Positions 27,601 to 42,165 of a stretch of 64,000 bases of DNA are shown here, piece after piece. Source of the stretch: Cymodocea nodosa (Eukaryota > Streptophyta > Magnoliopsida > Alismatales > Cymodoceaceae); contig CM072335.1 in the NCBI GenBank assembly GCA_036874045.1, positions 10,188,001 to 10,252,000 of the forward strand, read 5' to 3'. The notes under the pieces were generated by a model, which saw only the letters and a program-made list of their open reading frames with translations, had not been told where the DNA came from and ran no database searches. Made by a program: the position numbers and the translations under genes. The first letter of the stretch is position 1, and the number at the start of each line of letters is the position of its first letter.

Positions 27601-30600
27601 AAATTAATGTCATATATTGAATGACATAATGATCAAAATGTTCCATTATAACGGTGGTTGATATCGAAAAGTTTGTATTCTATTACTAAAATTTTGTAAC
27701 ATCTTAACCTACAACAATTAGAGTACCAGGAAACGAGAAACGTTTAATATCCGTTGTGTCGTGATGTTATTTTAAGAGAGTTGTAATCATTGCAAATGAG
27801 TTGAAATAATTGAATCTTCATTTACAAACTTTAAATAATCTAATTCAACTACTTTCTAGTGTGAATTATCAATGTTTTCGGTCTTTCTGTAATGATAAAT
27901 TTAGAAATGTGTGTGGGACCATACCAACACAAAAGCATTGGATCTCACTAGAACTCCAAAGTTAAATGTGTTTTGGTCAGAGTAGTACTAAGATGGGTGA
28001 CCTCTTGGAAAGTCCTTGTGTTGCACTCCTTTTTGCATCACGTTAGGATGGTCTTTTTGTAAATCAAACGCACATTAAGAGACGACCCTATTATTGATAA
28101 TGGTTTCCAAAATTAATGTCAAATATTGAATGACATGATGATCAAAATGTGCCATTATAACGTTGTTTGATATCGAAAGGGTCGTATTCTCTTACTAAAA
28201 TTTTGTTACTTCTTAACTTCCAACAATTAGGGTACGATGAAATGCGAAACGTTTAATATCCGTTGTGTCGTGATGTTTTTTTAAAAGAGTTGTAATCTTT
28301 GAAAATGAGTTGAAATAATTGGATCTTCATTTTTCAAACCTTAAATAATCTACTTGAACAAGTTTCTAGTGTCAATTATCATAGTTTTCGATCTTTCTGT
28401 AATGATGAATTTCATACTTTGTTTGCGATCATACCAACACAAAAGCATTGGATCTCATTAGAACTCCAAAGTAAAATGTGTTTGGGCGAGAGCAGTATTA
28501 AGATGGGTGACCTCTTGGGAAGTTCTTGTGTTGCACTCCTTTTTGCATCATGGTAGGATGGTCTTTTTGTAAATCAAACACACACTAAGAGACGACCCTA
28601 TTATTGATAATGGTTTCCAAAATTAATGTCAAATATTGAATGACATCATGATCAAAATGTGCCATTATAACGTTGGTTGATATCGAAAGAGTCGTATTCT
28701 CTTACTAAAATTTTGTAACTTCTTAACTTCCAACAATTAGGTTACGAGGAAATGAGAAACGTTTAATATCTGTTGTGTCGTGATGTTTTTCTAATAGGGT
28801 TGTAATCTTTGAAAATGAGTTGAAATAATTGGATCTTAATTGACAAACCTTAAATAATCTAATTCAACAAGTTTTTAGTGTCAATTATCATAGTTTTCGA
28901 TCTTTCTGTAATGATGAGTAAAATGTTGTTTGTGCGACCATACCAACACAAAAGCACTAGATCTTATCAGAACTCCAAAGTTAAATGTGTTTGGGCGAGA
29001 GTAGTACTAAGATGGGTGACCTCTGGGGAAGTCCTTGTGTTGCACTCCTTTTTGCATCATGGTAGGATGGTCTTTTTGTAAATCAAACACACACTAAGAG
29101 ATGACCCTATTATTGATAATGGTTTCCAAAATTAATGTCATATATTGAATGACATCATGATCAAAATGTGCCATTATAACGTTGGTTGATATCGAAAGGG
29201 TCGTATTCTCTTACTAAAATTTTGTAACTTCTTAACTTCCATCAATTAGGGTACCAGGAAATGAGAAACGTTTAATATCCGTTTTGTCGTGATGTTATTT
29301 TAAGAGAGTTGTAATCGTTGCAAATGAGTTGAAATAATTGTATCTTCATTGACAAACCTTAAATAATCTAATTCAACAAGTTTCTAGTGTCAATTATCAT
29401 AGTTTTCGATCTTTCTGTAATGATGAATTTAATATTGCGAGTGTGACCATACCAACACAAAAGCATTGGATCTCATTAGAACTCCAAAGATAAATGTGTT
29501 TGGGCGAGAGTAGTACTAAGATGGGTGACCTCTTGGGAAGTCATTGTGTTGCACTCGTTTTTGCATCATGGTAGGATGGTCTTTTTGTAAATGAAACACA
29601 CACTAATAGACAACCCTATTATTGATAATGGTTTCCAAAATTAATGTCAAATATTGAATGACATCATGATCAAAATGAGCCATTATAACGTTGGTTGATA
29701 TCGAAAGGGTCTTATTCTCTTACTAAAATTTTGTAAATTCTTAATTTCCAACAATTAAGGTACCATGAAATGCGAAACGTTTAATATCCGTTGTGTCGTG
29801 ATGTTTTTTTAAAAGAGTTGTAATCTTTGAAAATGAGTTGAAATAATGGGATCTTCATTGACATACCTTAAATAATCTAATTCAACAAGTTTCAAGTGTC
29901 AATTCTCATAGTTTTCGATCTTTCTATAATGATGAATTCAATATTATGTGTGCGACCATACCAACAAAAAAACACTATATCTCATTAGAACTCCAAAGTT
30001 AAATGTTTTTGGTCGAGAGTAGTATTAAGATGGGTGACCTCTTGGGAAGTCTTTGAGGTGCACTCGTTTTTCCATCATGGTAGGGAGGCCTTTTAGTAAA
30101 TCAAACACTCACTAGGAGACCTCTTGGGAAGTCTTTGAGGTGCACTCGTTTTTGCATCATGGTAGGGAGGCCTTTTAGTAAATCAAACACTCACTAAGAG
30201 ACGACCCTGTTATTGATAATGGTTTCCAAAATTAATGTCATATATTGAATGACATAATGATCAAAATGTTCCATTATAACGGTGGTTGATATCGAAAGGG
30301 TTGTATTCTATTACTAAAATTTTGTAACAACTTAACCTACAACAATTAGAGTACTAGGAAATGAGAAACGTTTAATATCCGTTGTGTCGTGATGTTATTT
30401 TCAGAGAGTTGTAATCGTTGCAAATGAGTTGAAATAATTGGATCTTCATTTACAAACTTTAAATAATCTAATTCAACAACTTTCTAGTGTGAATTATCAA
30501 TGTTTTTGATCTTTCTATAATGATAAATTTAAAAATGTTTTTGCGACCATACCAACACAAAAGCATTGGATCTCATCAGAACTCCAAAGTTAAATGTGCT

Positions 30601-33600
30601 TGGCCGAGAGTAGTACTAAGATGGGTGACCTCTTGGGAAGTCCTTGTGTTGCACTCTTTTTTGCATCATGGTAGGATGATCTTTTTGTAAATCAAGCACA
30701 CAGTAAGAGACGACCCTATTATTGACAATGGTTTCCAAAATTAATGTCATATATTGAACGACACAATGATCAAAATGTTCCATTATAAAGGTGGTTGATA
30801 TCGAAAGGGCTGTATTCTATTACTAAAATTTTGTAACATCTTAACTTACAACAATTAGAGTACTAGGAAATGAGAAACGTTTGATATCCGTTGCGTCGTG
30901 ATGTTATTTTAAGAGGGTTGTAATCATTGCAAATGAGTTGAAATAATTGGATCTTCATTTACAAACTTCAAATAATCTAATTCAACAACTTTCTAGTGTG
31001 AATAATCAATGTTTTCGATCTTTCTATAATGATAAATTTCAAAATGTGTGTGCGACCATACCAACACAAAAGCACTGGATCTCATCAGAACTTCAAAGTT
31101 AAAGGTGTTTGGGTGAGAGTAGCACTAAGATGGGTGACCTCTTGGGAAGTCCTTGTGTTGCACTCTTTTTTGCATCATGGTAGGATGGTCTTTTTTTAAA
31201 TCAAACACACACTAAGAGACGACCCTATTATTGATAACGGTTTCCAAAATTAATGTCAAATATTAAATGACATCATGATCAAAATGTGCCATTATAACGT
31301 TGGTTGATATCGAAAGGGTCGTATTCTCTTACTAAAATTTTGTAACTTCTTAACTTCCAACAATTAGGGTACTAGGAAATGAGAAACGTTTAATATCCGT
31401 TGTGTCGTGATGTTTTTTTAAAAGAGTTGTATTCTTTGAAAATGAGTTGAAATAATTGGATCTTCATTGACAAACCTTAAATAATCTAATTCAACAAGTT
31501 TCTAGTGTCAATTATCATAGTTTTCGATCTTTCTATAATGATGAATTCAATATTGTATGTGCGACCATATCAACACAAAAGCACTGGATCTTAGCAGAAC
31601 TCTAAAGTTAAACGTGTTTGGCGAGAGTAGTACTAAGATGGGTGACTTCTTGGGAAGTCTTTGCGTTGCACATCTTTATGCATCATGGTAGGATGGTCTT
31701 TTTGTAAATCAAACACACACTAAGAGACGACCCTATTATTCACAATGGTTTCCAAAATTAATGTCATATATTGAATGACATAATGATCAAAATGTTCCAT
31801 TATAATGGTGGTTGATATCGAAACAGTTGTATTCTATTACTAAAATTTTGTAACATCTTAACTTACAACAATTAGAGTAATAGGAAATGAGAAACGTTTA
31901 ATATCCGTTGTGTCGTGATGTTATTTTAAGAGAGTTGTAATCATTGCAATTGAGTTGAAATAATTGGATCTTCATTTACAAACTTTAAATAATCTAATTC
32001 AACAACTTTCTAGTGTGAATAATCAATGTTTTCGATCTTTCTGTTATGATAAATTTCGAAATGTGTGTGGGACCATACCAACACAAAAGCACTGGATCTC
32101 GTCAGAACTCCAAAGTTAAAGGTGTTTGGGCGAGAGTAGTACTAAGATGGGTCACCTCTTGGGAAGTCCTTGTGTTGCACTCTTTTTTGCATCATGTTAG
32201 GATGGTCTTTTTGTAAATCAAACATACACTAAGAGACGACCCTATTATTGATACCGGTTTCCAAAATTAATGTCATATATTGAATGACATAATCTTCAAA
32301 ATGTTCCATTATAACGGTGGTTGATATCGAAAGGTTTGTATTCTATTACTAAAATTTTGTAACATCTTAACTTACAAAAATTAGAGTACCAGGAAATGAG
32401 AAACGTTTAATATCCAATGTGTCGTGATGTTATTTTAAGAGAGTTGTAATCATTGCAAATGAGTTGAAATAATTGAATCTTCATTTACAAACTTTAAATA
32501 ATCTAATTCAACAACTTTCTAGTGTGAATTATCAATGTTTTCGATCTTTCTGTAATGATAAATTTAAAAATGTGTGTGGGACCAAACCAACCCAAAAGCA
32601 TTGGATCTCACCAGAACTCCAAAGTTAAATGTGTTTGGGCGAGAGTAGTACTAAGATGGGTGACCTCTTGAGAAGTCCTTGCGTTGCACATCTTTATGCA
32701 TCATGGTAGGATGGTCTTTTTGTAAATCAAACACACACTAAGAGACAACCCTATTATTCACAATGGTTTCCAAAATTAATGTCAAATATTGAATGACATC
32801 ATGATCAAAATGTGCCATTATAACGTTGGTTGATATCGAAAGGGTCGTATTCTCTTACTAAAATTTTGTAACTTCTTAACTTCCATCAATTAGGGTACCA
32901 GGAAATGAGAAACGCTTAATATCCGTTGTGTCGTGATGTTTTTTTAAAAGAGTTGTATTCTTTGAAAATGAGTTGAAATAATTGGATCTTCAATGACAAA
33001 CCTTAAATAATCAAATTCAACATGTTTCTAGTGTCAATTATCATAGTTTTCGTTCTTTCTGTAATGATGAATTTAATATTGAGTGTGGGACCATACCAAC
33101 ACAAAAGCACTAGATCTCATCTGAACTCCAAAGTTAATTGTGTTTTGGGGAGAGTAGTACTAAGACGGGTGACCTCTTGGGAAGTCCTTGTGTTGCATTT
33201 CTTTTTGCATCATGGTAGGATGGTCTTTTTGTAAATCAAACACACACTAAGAGACGACCCTATTATTGACAATGGTTTCCAAAATTAATGTCAAATATTG
33301 AATGACATCATGATCAAAATGTGCCCTTATAACGTTGGTTGATATCGAAAGGGTCGTATTCTCTTACTAAAATTTTGTAACTTCTTAACTTCCATAAATT
33401 AGGGTACTAGGAAATGAGAAACATTTAATATCCGTTGTGTCGTGATGTTTTTTTAAAAGAGTTGTAATCTTTGAAAATGAGTTGAAATAATTGGATCTTC
33501 AATGACAAACCTTAAATAATCTAATTTAACATGTTTCTTGTGTCAATTATCATAGTTTTCGATCTTTCTGTAATGATGAATTTAATATCGAGTGTGGGAC

Positions 33601-36600
33601 CATACCAACACAAAAGCACTAGATCTCATCTAAACTCCAAAGTTAAATGTGTTTGGGGGAGAGTAGTACTAAGATGGGTGATCTCTTGGGAAGTCCTTGT
33701 GTTGCACTCATTTTTGCATCATGGTAGGGAGGCCTTTTTGTAAATCAAACGCTCACTAAGAGACGACTCTATTATTGATAATGGTTTCCAAAATTAATGT
33801 CAAATATTGAATGACATCATGATCAAAATGTTCAATTATAATGGTGGTTGATATCGAAATGGTTGTATTCTATTACTACAATTTTGTAACAACTTAACTT
33901 ACAACAATTAGAGTACCAGGAAATGAGAAACGTTTAATATCCGTTGTGTCGTGATGTTATTTTAAGAGAGTTGTAATCGTTGCAAATGAGTTGAAATAAT
34001 TGTATCTTCATTGACAAACCTTAAATAATATAATTCAACAACTTTCTAGTGTGAATTATTAATGTTTTCGATCTTTCTGTAATGATAAATTTAAAAATGT
34101 GTGTGGGACCATACCAACACGAAGGCGTTGGATCTCACCAGAACTCCAAAGTTAAATGTGTTTGGGCGAGAGTAGTACTAAGATGGGTGACCTCTTGGAA
34201 AGTCCTTGTGTTGCACTCCTTTTTGCATCATGCTAGGATGGTCTTTTTGTAAATCAAACACACATTAAGAGACGACCCTATTATTGATAATGGTTTCCAA
34301 ATTTAATGTCAAATATTGAATGACATGATGATCAAAATGTGCCATTATAACGTTGGTTGATATCGAAAGGGTCGTATTCTCTTACTAAAATTTTGTTACT
34401 TCTTAACTTCGAACAATTAGGGTACGATGAAATGCGAAACGTTTAATATCCGTTGTGTCGTGATGTTTTTTTAAAAGAGTTGTAATCTTTGAAAATGAGT
34501 TGAAATAATTGGATCTTCATTGACAAACCTTAAATAATCTAATTCAACAAGTTTCTAGCGTTAATTATCATAGTTTTCGATCTTTCTGTAATGATGAATT
34601 TCATATTGTGTGTGCGACCATACTAACACAAAAGCACTGGATCTCATCAAAACTCCAAAGTTAAATGTGTTTGGGCGAGAGTAGTACTAAGATGGGTGAC
34701 CTCTTGCGAAGTCCTTGTGTTGCACTCCTTTTTGCATCATGGTAGGATGGTCTTTTTGTAAATCAAACACACACTAAGAGACAACCCTATTATTGATAAT
34801 GGTTTCCAAAATTAATGTCAAATATTGAATGACATCATGATCAAAATGTGCCATTATAACGGTGGTTGATATCGAAAAGTTTGTATTCTATTACTAAAAT
34901 TTTGTAACATCTTAACCTACAACAATTAGAGTACCAGGAAATGAGAAATGTTTAATATCCGTTGTGTCGTGATGTTATTTTAAGAGAGTTGTAATCATTG
35001 CAAATGAGTTGAAATAATTGAATCTTCATTTACAAACTTTAAATAATCTAATTCAACAAGTTTATAGTGTGAATTATCAAAAATTTTGATCTTTCTGTAA
35101 TGACAAATTTAGAAATGTGTGTGCGACCATACCAACACAAAAACATTGGATCTCATTAGGACTCCAAAGTAAAATGTGTTTGGGCGAGAGTAGTACTAAG
35201 ATGGGTGACCTCTTTGGAAGTTCTTGTGTTGCACTCCTTTTTGCATCATGGTAGGATGGTGTTTTTGTAAATCAAGCACACACTAAGAGACGACCCTATT
35301 ATTGATAATGGTTTCGAAAATTAATGTCAAATATTGAATGACATCATGATCAAAATGTGCCATTCTAACGTTGGTTGATATCGAAAGAGTCGTATTCTCT
35401 TACTAAAATTTTGTAACTTCTTAACTTCCAACAATTAAGGTACCATGAAATGCGAAACGTTTAATATCCGTTGGGTCGTGATGTTTTTTTAAAAGAGATG
35501 TAATCTTTGAAAATGAGTTGAAATAATGGGATCTTCATTGACATACCTTAAATAATCTAATTCAACAAGTTTCTAGTGTCAACTCTCATAGTTTTTGATC
35601 TTTCTGTAATGATGAATTTAATATTATGTGTGCGACCATACCAACACAAAAACACTAGATCTCATTAGAACTCCAAAGTTAAATGTGTTCGGTCGAGAGT
35701 AGTATTAAGATGGGTGACCTTTTACAAACTTTAAATAATCTAATTCAACAACTTTTTAGTGTGAATTATCATAGTTTTCTATCTTTCTGTAATGATGAAT
35801 TTAATAATTTGTGTTCAACCATACCAACACAAAAGTACTGGATCTCATCAGAACTTTAAAGTTAAATGTGTTTAGGCAAGAGTAGTACTAGGATGGGTGA
35901 CCTGTTGGGAAGTCTTTGTGTTGCACTCCTTTCTGCATCATGATAGGACGGTATTTTTCTAAATCAAATACACACTAAGAGACAACCCTATTATTGATAA
36001 TGGTTTCCAAAATTAATGTCATATATTGAATGACATCATGATCAAAATGTTCCATTATAACATTGGTTGATATCGAAAGGGTCATATTCTCTAGCTAAAA
36101 TTTTGTAACTTCTTAACTTCCAACAATTAGGGTACCATGAAATGCGAAACATTTAATATCCGTTGTGTCGTGACGTTTTTTTAAAAGAGTTGTAATCTTT
36201 GAAAATGAGTTGAAATAATTGGATCTTCATTGACAAACCTTAAATAATCTAATTTAACAAGTTTCTATTGTCAATTATCATAGTTTTCGATCCTTATGTA
36301 ATGACAAATTTAGAAATATGTGTGCGACCATACCAACACAAAAGCTCTCGATTTCATCAGAACTTCGAAGTTAAATGTGTTTAGGCGAGAATAGTACTAA
36401 GATGGGTGACCTCTTGGGAAGTCCTTGTGTCGCACTCCTTTTTGCATCATGGTAGGATGGTCTTTTTGTAAATCAAACACTCACTAAGAGACGACCCTAT
36501 TATTGATAATGGTTTCCAAAATTAATGTCAAATATTGAATGACATCATGATCAAAATGTTCTATTATAACGTTGGTTGATATCGAAAGGGTCGTATTCTC

Positions 36601-38600
36601 TTACTAAAATTTTATAACTTCTTAACTTCCAACAATTAGGGTACCATGAAATGCGAAACGTTTTATATCCGTTGTGTCGTGATGTTTTTTTAAAAGGGTT
36701 GTAATCTTTGAAAATGAGTTGAAATAATTGGATCTTCATTGACAAACCTTAAATAATCTAATTTAACAAGTTTCTATTGTCAATTATCATAGTTTTCGAT
36801 CTTTTTGTTACGACAAATTTAGAAATATGTGTGCGACCATACCAACGCAAAAGCATTGGATTTCATCAGAACATCAAAGTTAAATGTGTTTGGGCGAGAG
36901 TAGTACTAAGGTGGGTGACCTCTTGGGAAGTCCTTGTGTTGCACTCCTTTTTGCATCATGGTAGGACGTTATTTTTGTAAATCAAATACACACTAATAGA
37001 CGACCTTATTATTGATAATGGTTTCCAAAATTAATGTCATATATTGAATGACATCATGATCAAAATGTTCCATTATAACGTTGGTTGATATCGAAAGGGT
37101 CGTATTCTCTTACTAAAATTTTGTAACTTCTTCACTTCCAACAATTAGGGTACCATGAAATGCGAAACGTTTAATATCCGTTGTGTCGTGATGTTTTTTT
37201 AAAAGAGTTGTAATCTTTTAAAATGAGTTGAAATAATTGGATCTTCATTGACAAACCTTAAATAATCTAATTCAACAAGTTTCTAGTGTCAATTATCATA
37301 GTTTTCAATCTTTCCATAATGACAAATTTAGAAATGTGTGTGCGACCATTCCAACATTAAAGTATTGGATCTCATCAGAATTCCAAAGTTAAATGTGTTT
37401 GGGCGAGAGTAGCACGAAGATGGGTGACCTCTTGGGAAGTCTTTGTGTCGCACTACTTTTTGCATCATCGTAGGGAGGTCTTTCGGTAAATCAAACACTC
37501 ACTAAGAGACGACCCTATTACTAACAATGGTTTCCAAAATTAATTTCAAATATTGAATGACATCATGATTAAAATGAGAAACGTTTAATATCCGTTGTAT
37601 CGTGATGTTATTTTAAGAGAGTTGTAATCATTGCAAATGAGTTGAAATAATTGAATCTTCATTTACAAACTTTAAATAATCTAATTCAACAACTTTCTAG
37701 TGTGAATTATCAATGTTTTCCATCTTTCTGTAATGATAAATTTCGAAATGTGTGTGTGACCATACGAACACAAAAGCACTGGATGTCATCAAAACTCCAA
37801 AGTTAAATGTGTTATTAATTTTTTTGATCTTTATGTAATGATAAATTTAGAAATGTGTGTGCGACCGTACCAACACCAAAGCACTGGATTTCATCAAAAC
37901 TTCAAAGTTAAATGTGTTTGTGCGAGAGTAGTACTAAGATGGGTGAGCTCTTGGGAAGTCCTTGTGTTGCACTCCTTTTTGCATCATGGTAGGACGGTAT
38001 TTTTGTAAATCAAATACACACTACGAGACGACCCTATTATTGATAATGGTTTCCAAAATTAATGTCAAATATTGAATGACATCATGTTCAAAAGGTTCCA
38101 TTATAACGGTGGTTGATATCGAAAGGGTTGTATTCTATTACTAAAATTTTGTAACATCTTAACTTACAACAATTAGAGTACTAGGAAATGAGAAACGTTT
38201 AATATCCGTTGTGTCGTGATGTTATTTTGAGAGAGTTGTAATCATTGGAAATGAGTTGAATTAATTGGATCTTCATTGACAAACCTTAAATAATCTAATT
38301 CAACAAGTTTCTAGTGTCAATTACCGTAGTTTTCGATCTTTCTGTAATGATGAATTTAAGTTTGTGTGTGTGACCATACCAACACAAAAGCACTGGATCT
38401 AATCAAAACTCCAAAGTTAAATGTGTTTGGGCGAGAGTAGTACTAAGATGGGTGACCTCTTCGGAAGCCCTTGTGTTGCATAGCTTTTTGCATCATGGTA
38501 GGATGCTCTTTTTGTAAGTCAAACACACACTAAGAGACGACCCTATTATTGATAATGGTTTCCAAAATTAATGCCATATATTGAATGACATAATGATCAA
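27600..38600 (+). repeat. Mixed type A / type B satellite region
   Basis: Type B spacer first appears in full here: catatattg, gacataatgatc, acggtggttg, ttgtattctattac, aacatcttaac, ttagagtacc, gttattttaagagag, gtaatcattgcaaatg and tttacaaacttt. It alternates with type A units, and some units look chimeric, with type A before and type B after about the middle of the spacer. 5S-like copies begin near 27910, 28420, 28930, 29438, 29947, 30535, 31043, 31552, 32060, 32568, 33083, 33592, 34100, 34609, 35118, 35627, 35810, 36317, 36829, 37340, 37757, 37855 and 38360. Period breaks lie near 35720, 37575 and 37814. Some copies keep scattered canonical 5S bases, for example gtgctt near 30597. Confidence 0.85.
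30036..30199 (+). repeat. Local tandem duplication of 82 bp at the end of a 5S-like segment
   Basis: The segment from gacctcttggg through the T-run to cactcacta is present twice, at 30036-30117 and 30118-30199, with very few differences (for example ttccatc against ttgcatc). The result is a 5S-like copy with its 3' third and T-run doubled. The second copy joins the first at aggagacctc, where the spacer word agagac and the 5S word gtgacc overlap in gac, suggesting exchange at a tiny stretch of shared sequence. Confidence 0.93.
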
Positions 38601-41600
38601 AATGTTCCATTATAACGGTGGTTGATATCGAAAGGGTTGTATTCTATTACTAAAATTTTCTAACATCTTAACTTACAACAATTAGAGTACGAGGAAATGA
38701 GAAACGTTTAATATCAGTTGTGTCGTGATGTGATTTTATGAGAGTTGTAATCATTGCAAATGAGTTGAAATAATTGGATCTTCATTTACAAACTTTAAAT
38801 AATCTAATTCAACAAGTTTCTAGTGTCAATTATCAATGTTTTCGATCTGTCTGTAATGATAAATTTAAAAATCTGTGTGCGACCATACCAACACAAAAGC
38901 ACTGGATCTCATCAAAACTCCAAAGTAAATTGTGTTTGTGCGAGAGTAGTGCTAAGATGTGTGACCTCTTGGGAAGTCCTTGTGTTGCACTCCTTTTTGA
39001 ATCATGGTAGCGAGGTCTTTTTGTAAATCAAACACTCACTAAGAGACGACCCTATTGTTGATAATGGTTTCCAAAATTAATGTCAAATATTGAATGACAT
39101 CATGATAAAAATGTTCAATTATAACGGTGGTTGATATCGAAAGGGTTGTATTCTATTACTAAAATTTTGTAACATCTTAACTTACAACAATTAGAGTACT
39201 AGGAAATGAGAAACGTTTAATATCCGTTGTGTCGTGATGTTATTTTAAGAGAGTTGTAATCATTGCAAATGAGTTGAAATAATTGCATCTTCATTTACAA
39301 ACTTTAAATAATCTAATTCAACAAGTTTCTAGTGTCAATTATCAATGTTTTCGATCTATCTGTAATGATAAATTTAATAATCAATGTGTGACCGTACCAA
39401 CACAAAAGCATTGAATTTCATTAGAACTCCAATGTTAAATGTGTTTGGGCGAGAGTAGTACTAAGATAGGTGATCTCTTGGGAAGTCCTTATGTTGCACT
39501 TCTTTTTGCATTATGGTAGTATGGTATTTTTGTAAATCAAATACACACTATGAGACGACCCTATTATTGATAATGGTTTCCAAAATTAATGTCATATATT
39601 GAATGACATCATGATCAAAATGTTCCATTATAACGGTGGTTGATATCGAAAGGGTTGTATTTTATTACTAAAATTTTGTAACATCTTAACTTACAACGAT
39701 TAGAGTACCAGGAAATGAGAAACGTTTAATATCCGTTGTGTCGTGACGTTATTTTAAGAGAGTTGTAATCATTGCAAATGAGTTGTAATAATTGGATCTT
39801 CATTTACAAACTTTAAATAATCTAATTCAACAACTTTCTAGTGTGAATTATCAATGTTTTCGACCTGTCTATAATGATAAATTTAGAAATGTGTGTGCGA
39901 CCATACCAACACAAAAGCATTGGACCTTATCAGAACTATAAAGTTAAATGTGTTTGGGCGTGAGTAGTACTATGATGGGTGTCCTCTTGGGAAGTCCTTG
40001 TGTTGCACTCCTTTTTGCATCATGGTAGGGTGGCCTTTTGTAAATCAAACAATCACTAAGAGCCGACCCTATTATTGATAATGGTTTCCAAAATTAATGT
40101 CAAATATTGAATGACATCATGATCAAAATGTGCCATTATAACGTTGGTTGATATCGAAAGGGTCGTATTCTCTTAATAAAATTTTGTAACTTCTTAACTT
40201 CCAACCATTAGGGTACCATGAAATGCGAAACGTTTAATATCTGTTGTGTCGTGATGTTTTTTTAAAAGAGTTGTAATCTTTGAAAATGAGTTGAAATAAT
40301 TGGATCTTCATTGACAAACCTTAAATAATCTAATTCAACAACTTTCTAGTGTCAATTATCATAGTTTTCGATCTTTCTGTAATGACAAATTTAGAGATGT
40401 GTGTGCAACCATACCAACACAAAAACACTAGATCTCATCAGATCTCCAAAGTTAAATGTGTTTGGGCGAGAGTAGTACTAAGATGGGTGACCTCTTGGGA
40501 AGTCCTTGTGTTGCACTACTTTTTGCATCATGGTAGGGAGGTCTTTTTGTAAATCAAACATCACTAAGAGACGACCCTATTATTGATAATGGTTTCCAAA
40601 ATTAATGTCAAATATTAAATGACATCATGATCAAAATGTTCCTTTATAACGGTGGTTGATATCGAAAGGGTTGTATTCTATTATTAAAATTTTGTAACAT
40701 CTTAACTTACAACAATTAGAGTACCAGGAAATGAGAAACGTTTAATATCCGTTGTGTCGTGATGTTATTTTCAGAGAGTTGTAATAATTGGAAATGAGTT
40801 GAAATAATTGGATCTTCATTGACAAACCTTAAATAATCTAATTCAACAAGTTTCTAGTGTCAATTATCATAGTTTTCGATCTTTCTGTAATGATGAATTT
40901 AATATTATGTGTGCGACCATACCAACACAAAAGCACTGGATCTCATCAGAACTACAAAGTTAAATGTGTTTTGGCGAGAGTAGTACTAAAATGGGTGACC
41001 TCTTGGGAAGTCCTTGTGTTGCACTCCTTTTTGCATCATGGTAGGATGGTCTTTTTGTAAATCAAACACACACTAAGAGACGACCCTATTATTGTTAATG
41101 GTTTCCAAAATTAGTGTCATATATTGAATGACATAATGATCAAAATGTTCCATTATAACGGTGGTTGATATCGAAAGGTTTGTATTCTATTACTAAAATT
41201 TTGTAACGTCTTAACTTACAACAATTAGAGTACCAGGAAATGAGAAACGTTTAATATCCGTTGTGTCGTGATGTTTTTTTAAGAGAGTTGTAATCATTGC
41301 AAATGAGTTGAAATAAATGGATCTTCTTTTACAAGCTTTAAATAATCTAATTCAACAATTTTATAGTGTGAATTATCAAAAATTTTGATCTTTCTATAAT
41401 GACAAATTTAGAAATGTGTGTGCGACCATACCAATACAAAAACATTGGATCTCATCAGGACTCCAAAGTTAAATGTGTTTGGGCGAGAGTAGTACTAAGA
41501 TGGGTGACCTCTTGGGAAGTCCTTGTGTTGCACTCCTTTTTGCATCATGGTAGGATGGTCTTTTTGTAGATCAAACACACACTAAGAGACGACCCTATTA

Positions 41601-42040
41601 TTGATATCGGTTTCCAAAATTAAAGTCAAATGTTGAATGACAACATGATCAAAATGTGCCATTATAACGTTGGTTGATATCGAAAGGGTAGTATTCTCTT
41701 ACTAAAATTTTGTAACATCTTAACTTACAACAATTAGAGTACCATGAAATGAGAAACGTTTAATATCCGTTGTGTCGTGATGTTTTTTTAAGAGAGTTGT
41801 AATCATTGCAAATGAGTTGAAATAAATGGATCTTCATTTACAAACTTTAAATAATCTAATTCAACAAGTTTCTAGTGTTAATTATCATACTTTTCGATCT
41901 TTCTGTAATGACAAATTTAGAAATGTGTGTGCGGCCATACCGACACCAAAGCACGGGATCTCATTAGAAGACCAAAGTTAAATGTGTTTGGGCGAGAGTA
42001 GTACTAAGATGGGTGACCTCTTGGGAAGTCCTTGTGTTGC

Positions 42041-42165
42041 AATTCAACAACTTTCTAGAGTGAATTATCATAGTTTTCGATCTTTCTGTAACGACAAATT
42101 TAGAAATGAGTGTCCGACCATACCAACACAAAGGCACTGGCTCTCATGGTAGGATGGCCTTTTGT
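42041..42165 (+). repeat. Doubly cut mini-unit carrying a 5S start only (copy 1)
   Basis: A 5S-like segment stops at gtgttgc and joins straight to late spacer (aattcaacaactttc), with terminator and most of the spacer missing. The next 5S-like segment then runs only from its start through actggctctcat before joining the sequence downstream of the T-run (ggtaggatgg), with its internal promoter region missing. The same structure stands at 46116-46235. The two are thus copies of one rearranged unit. Confidence 0.85.
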
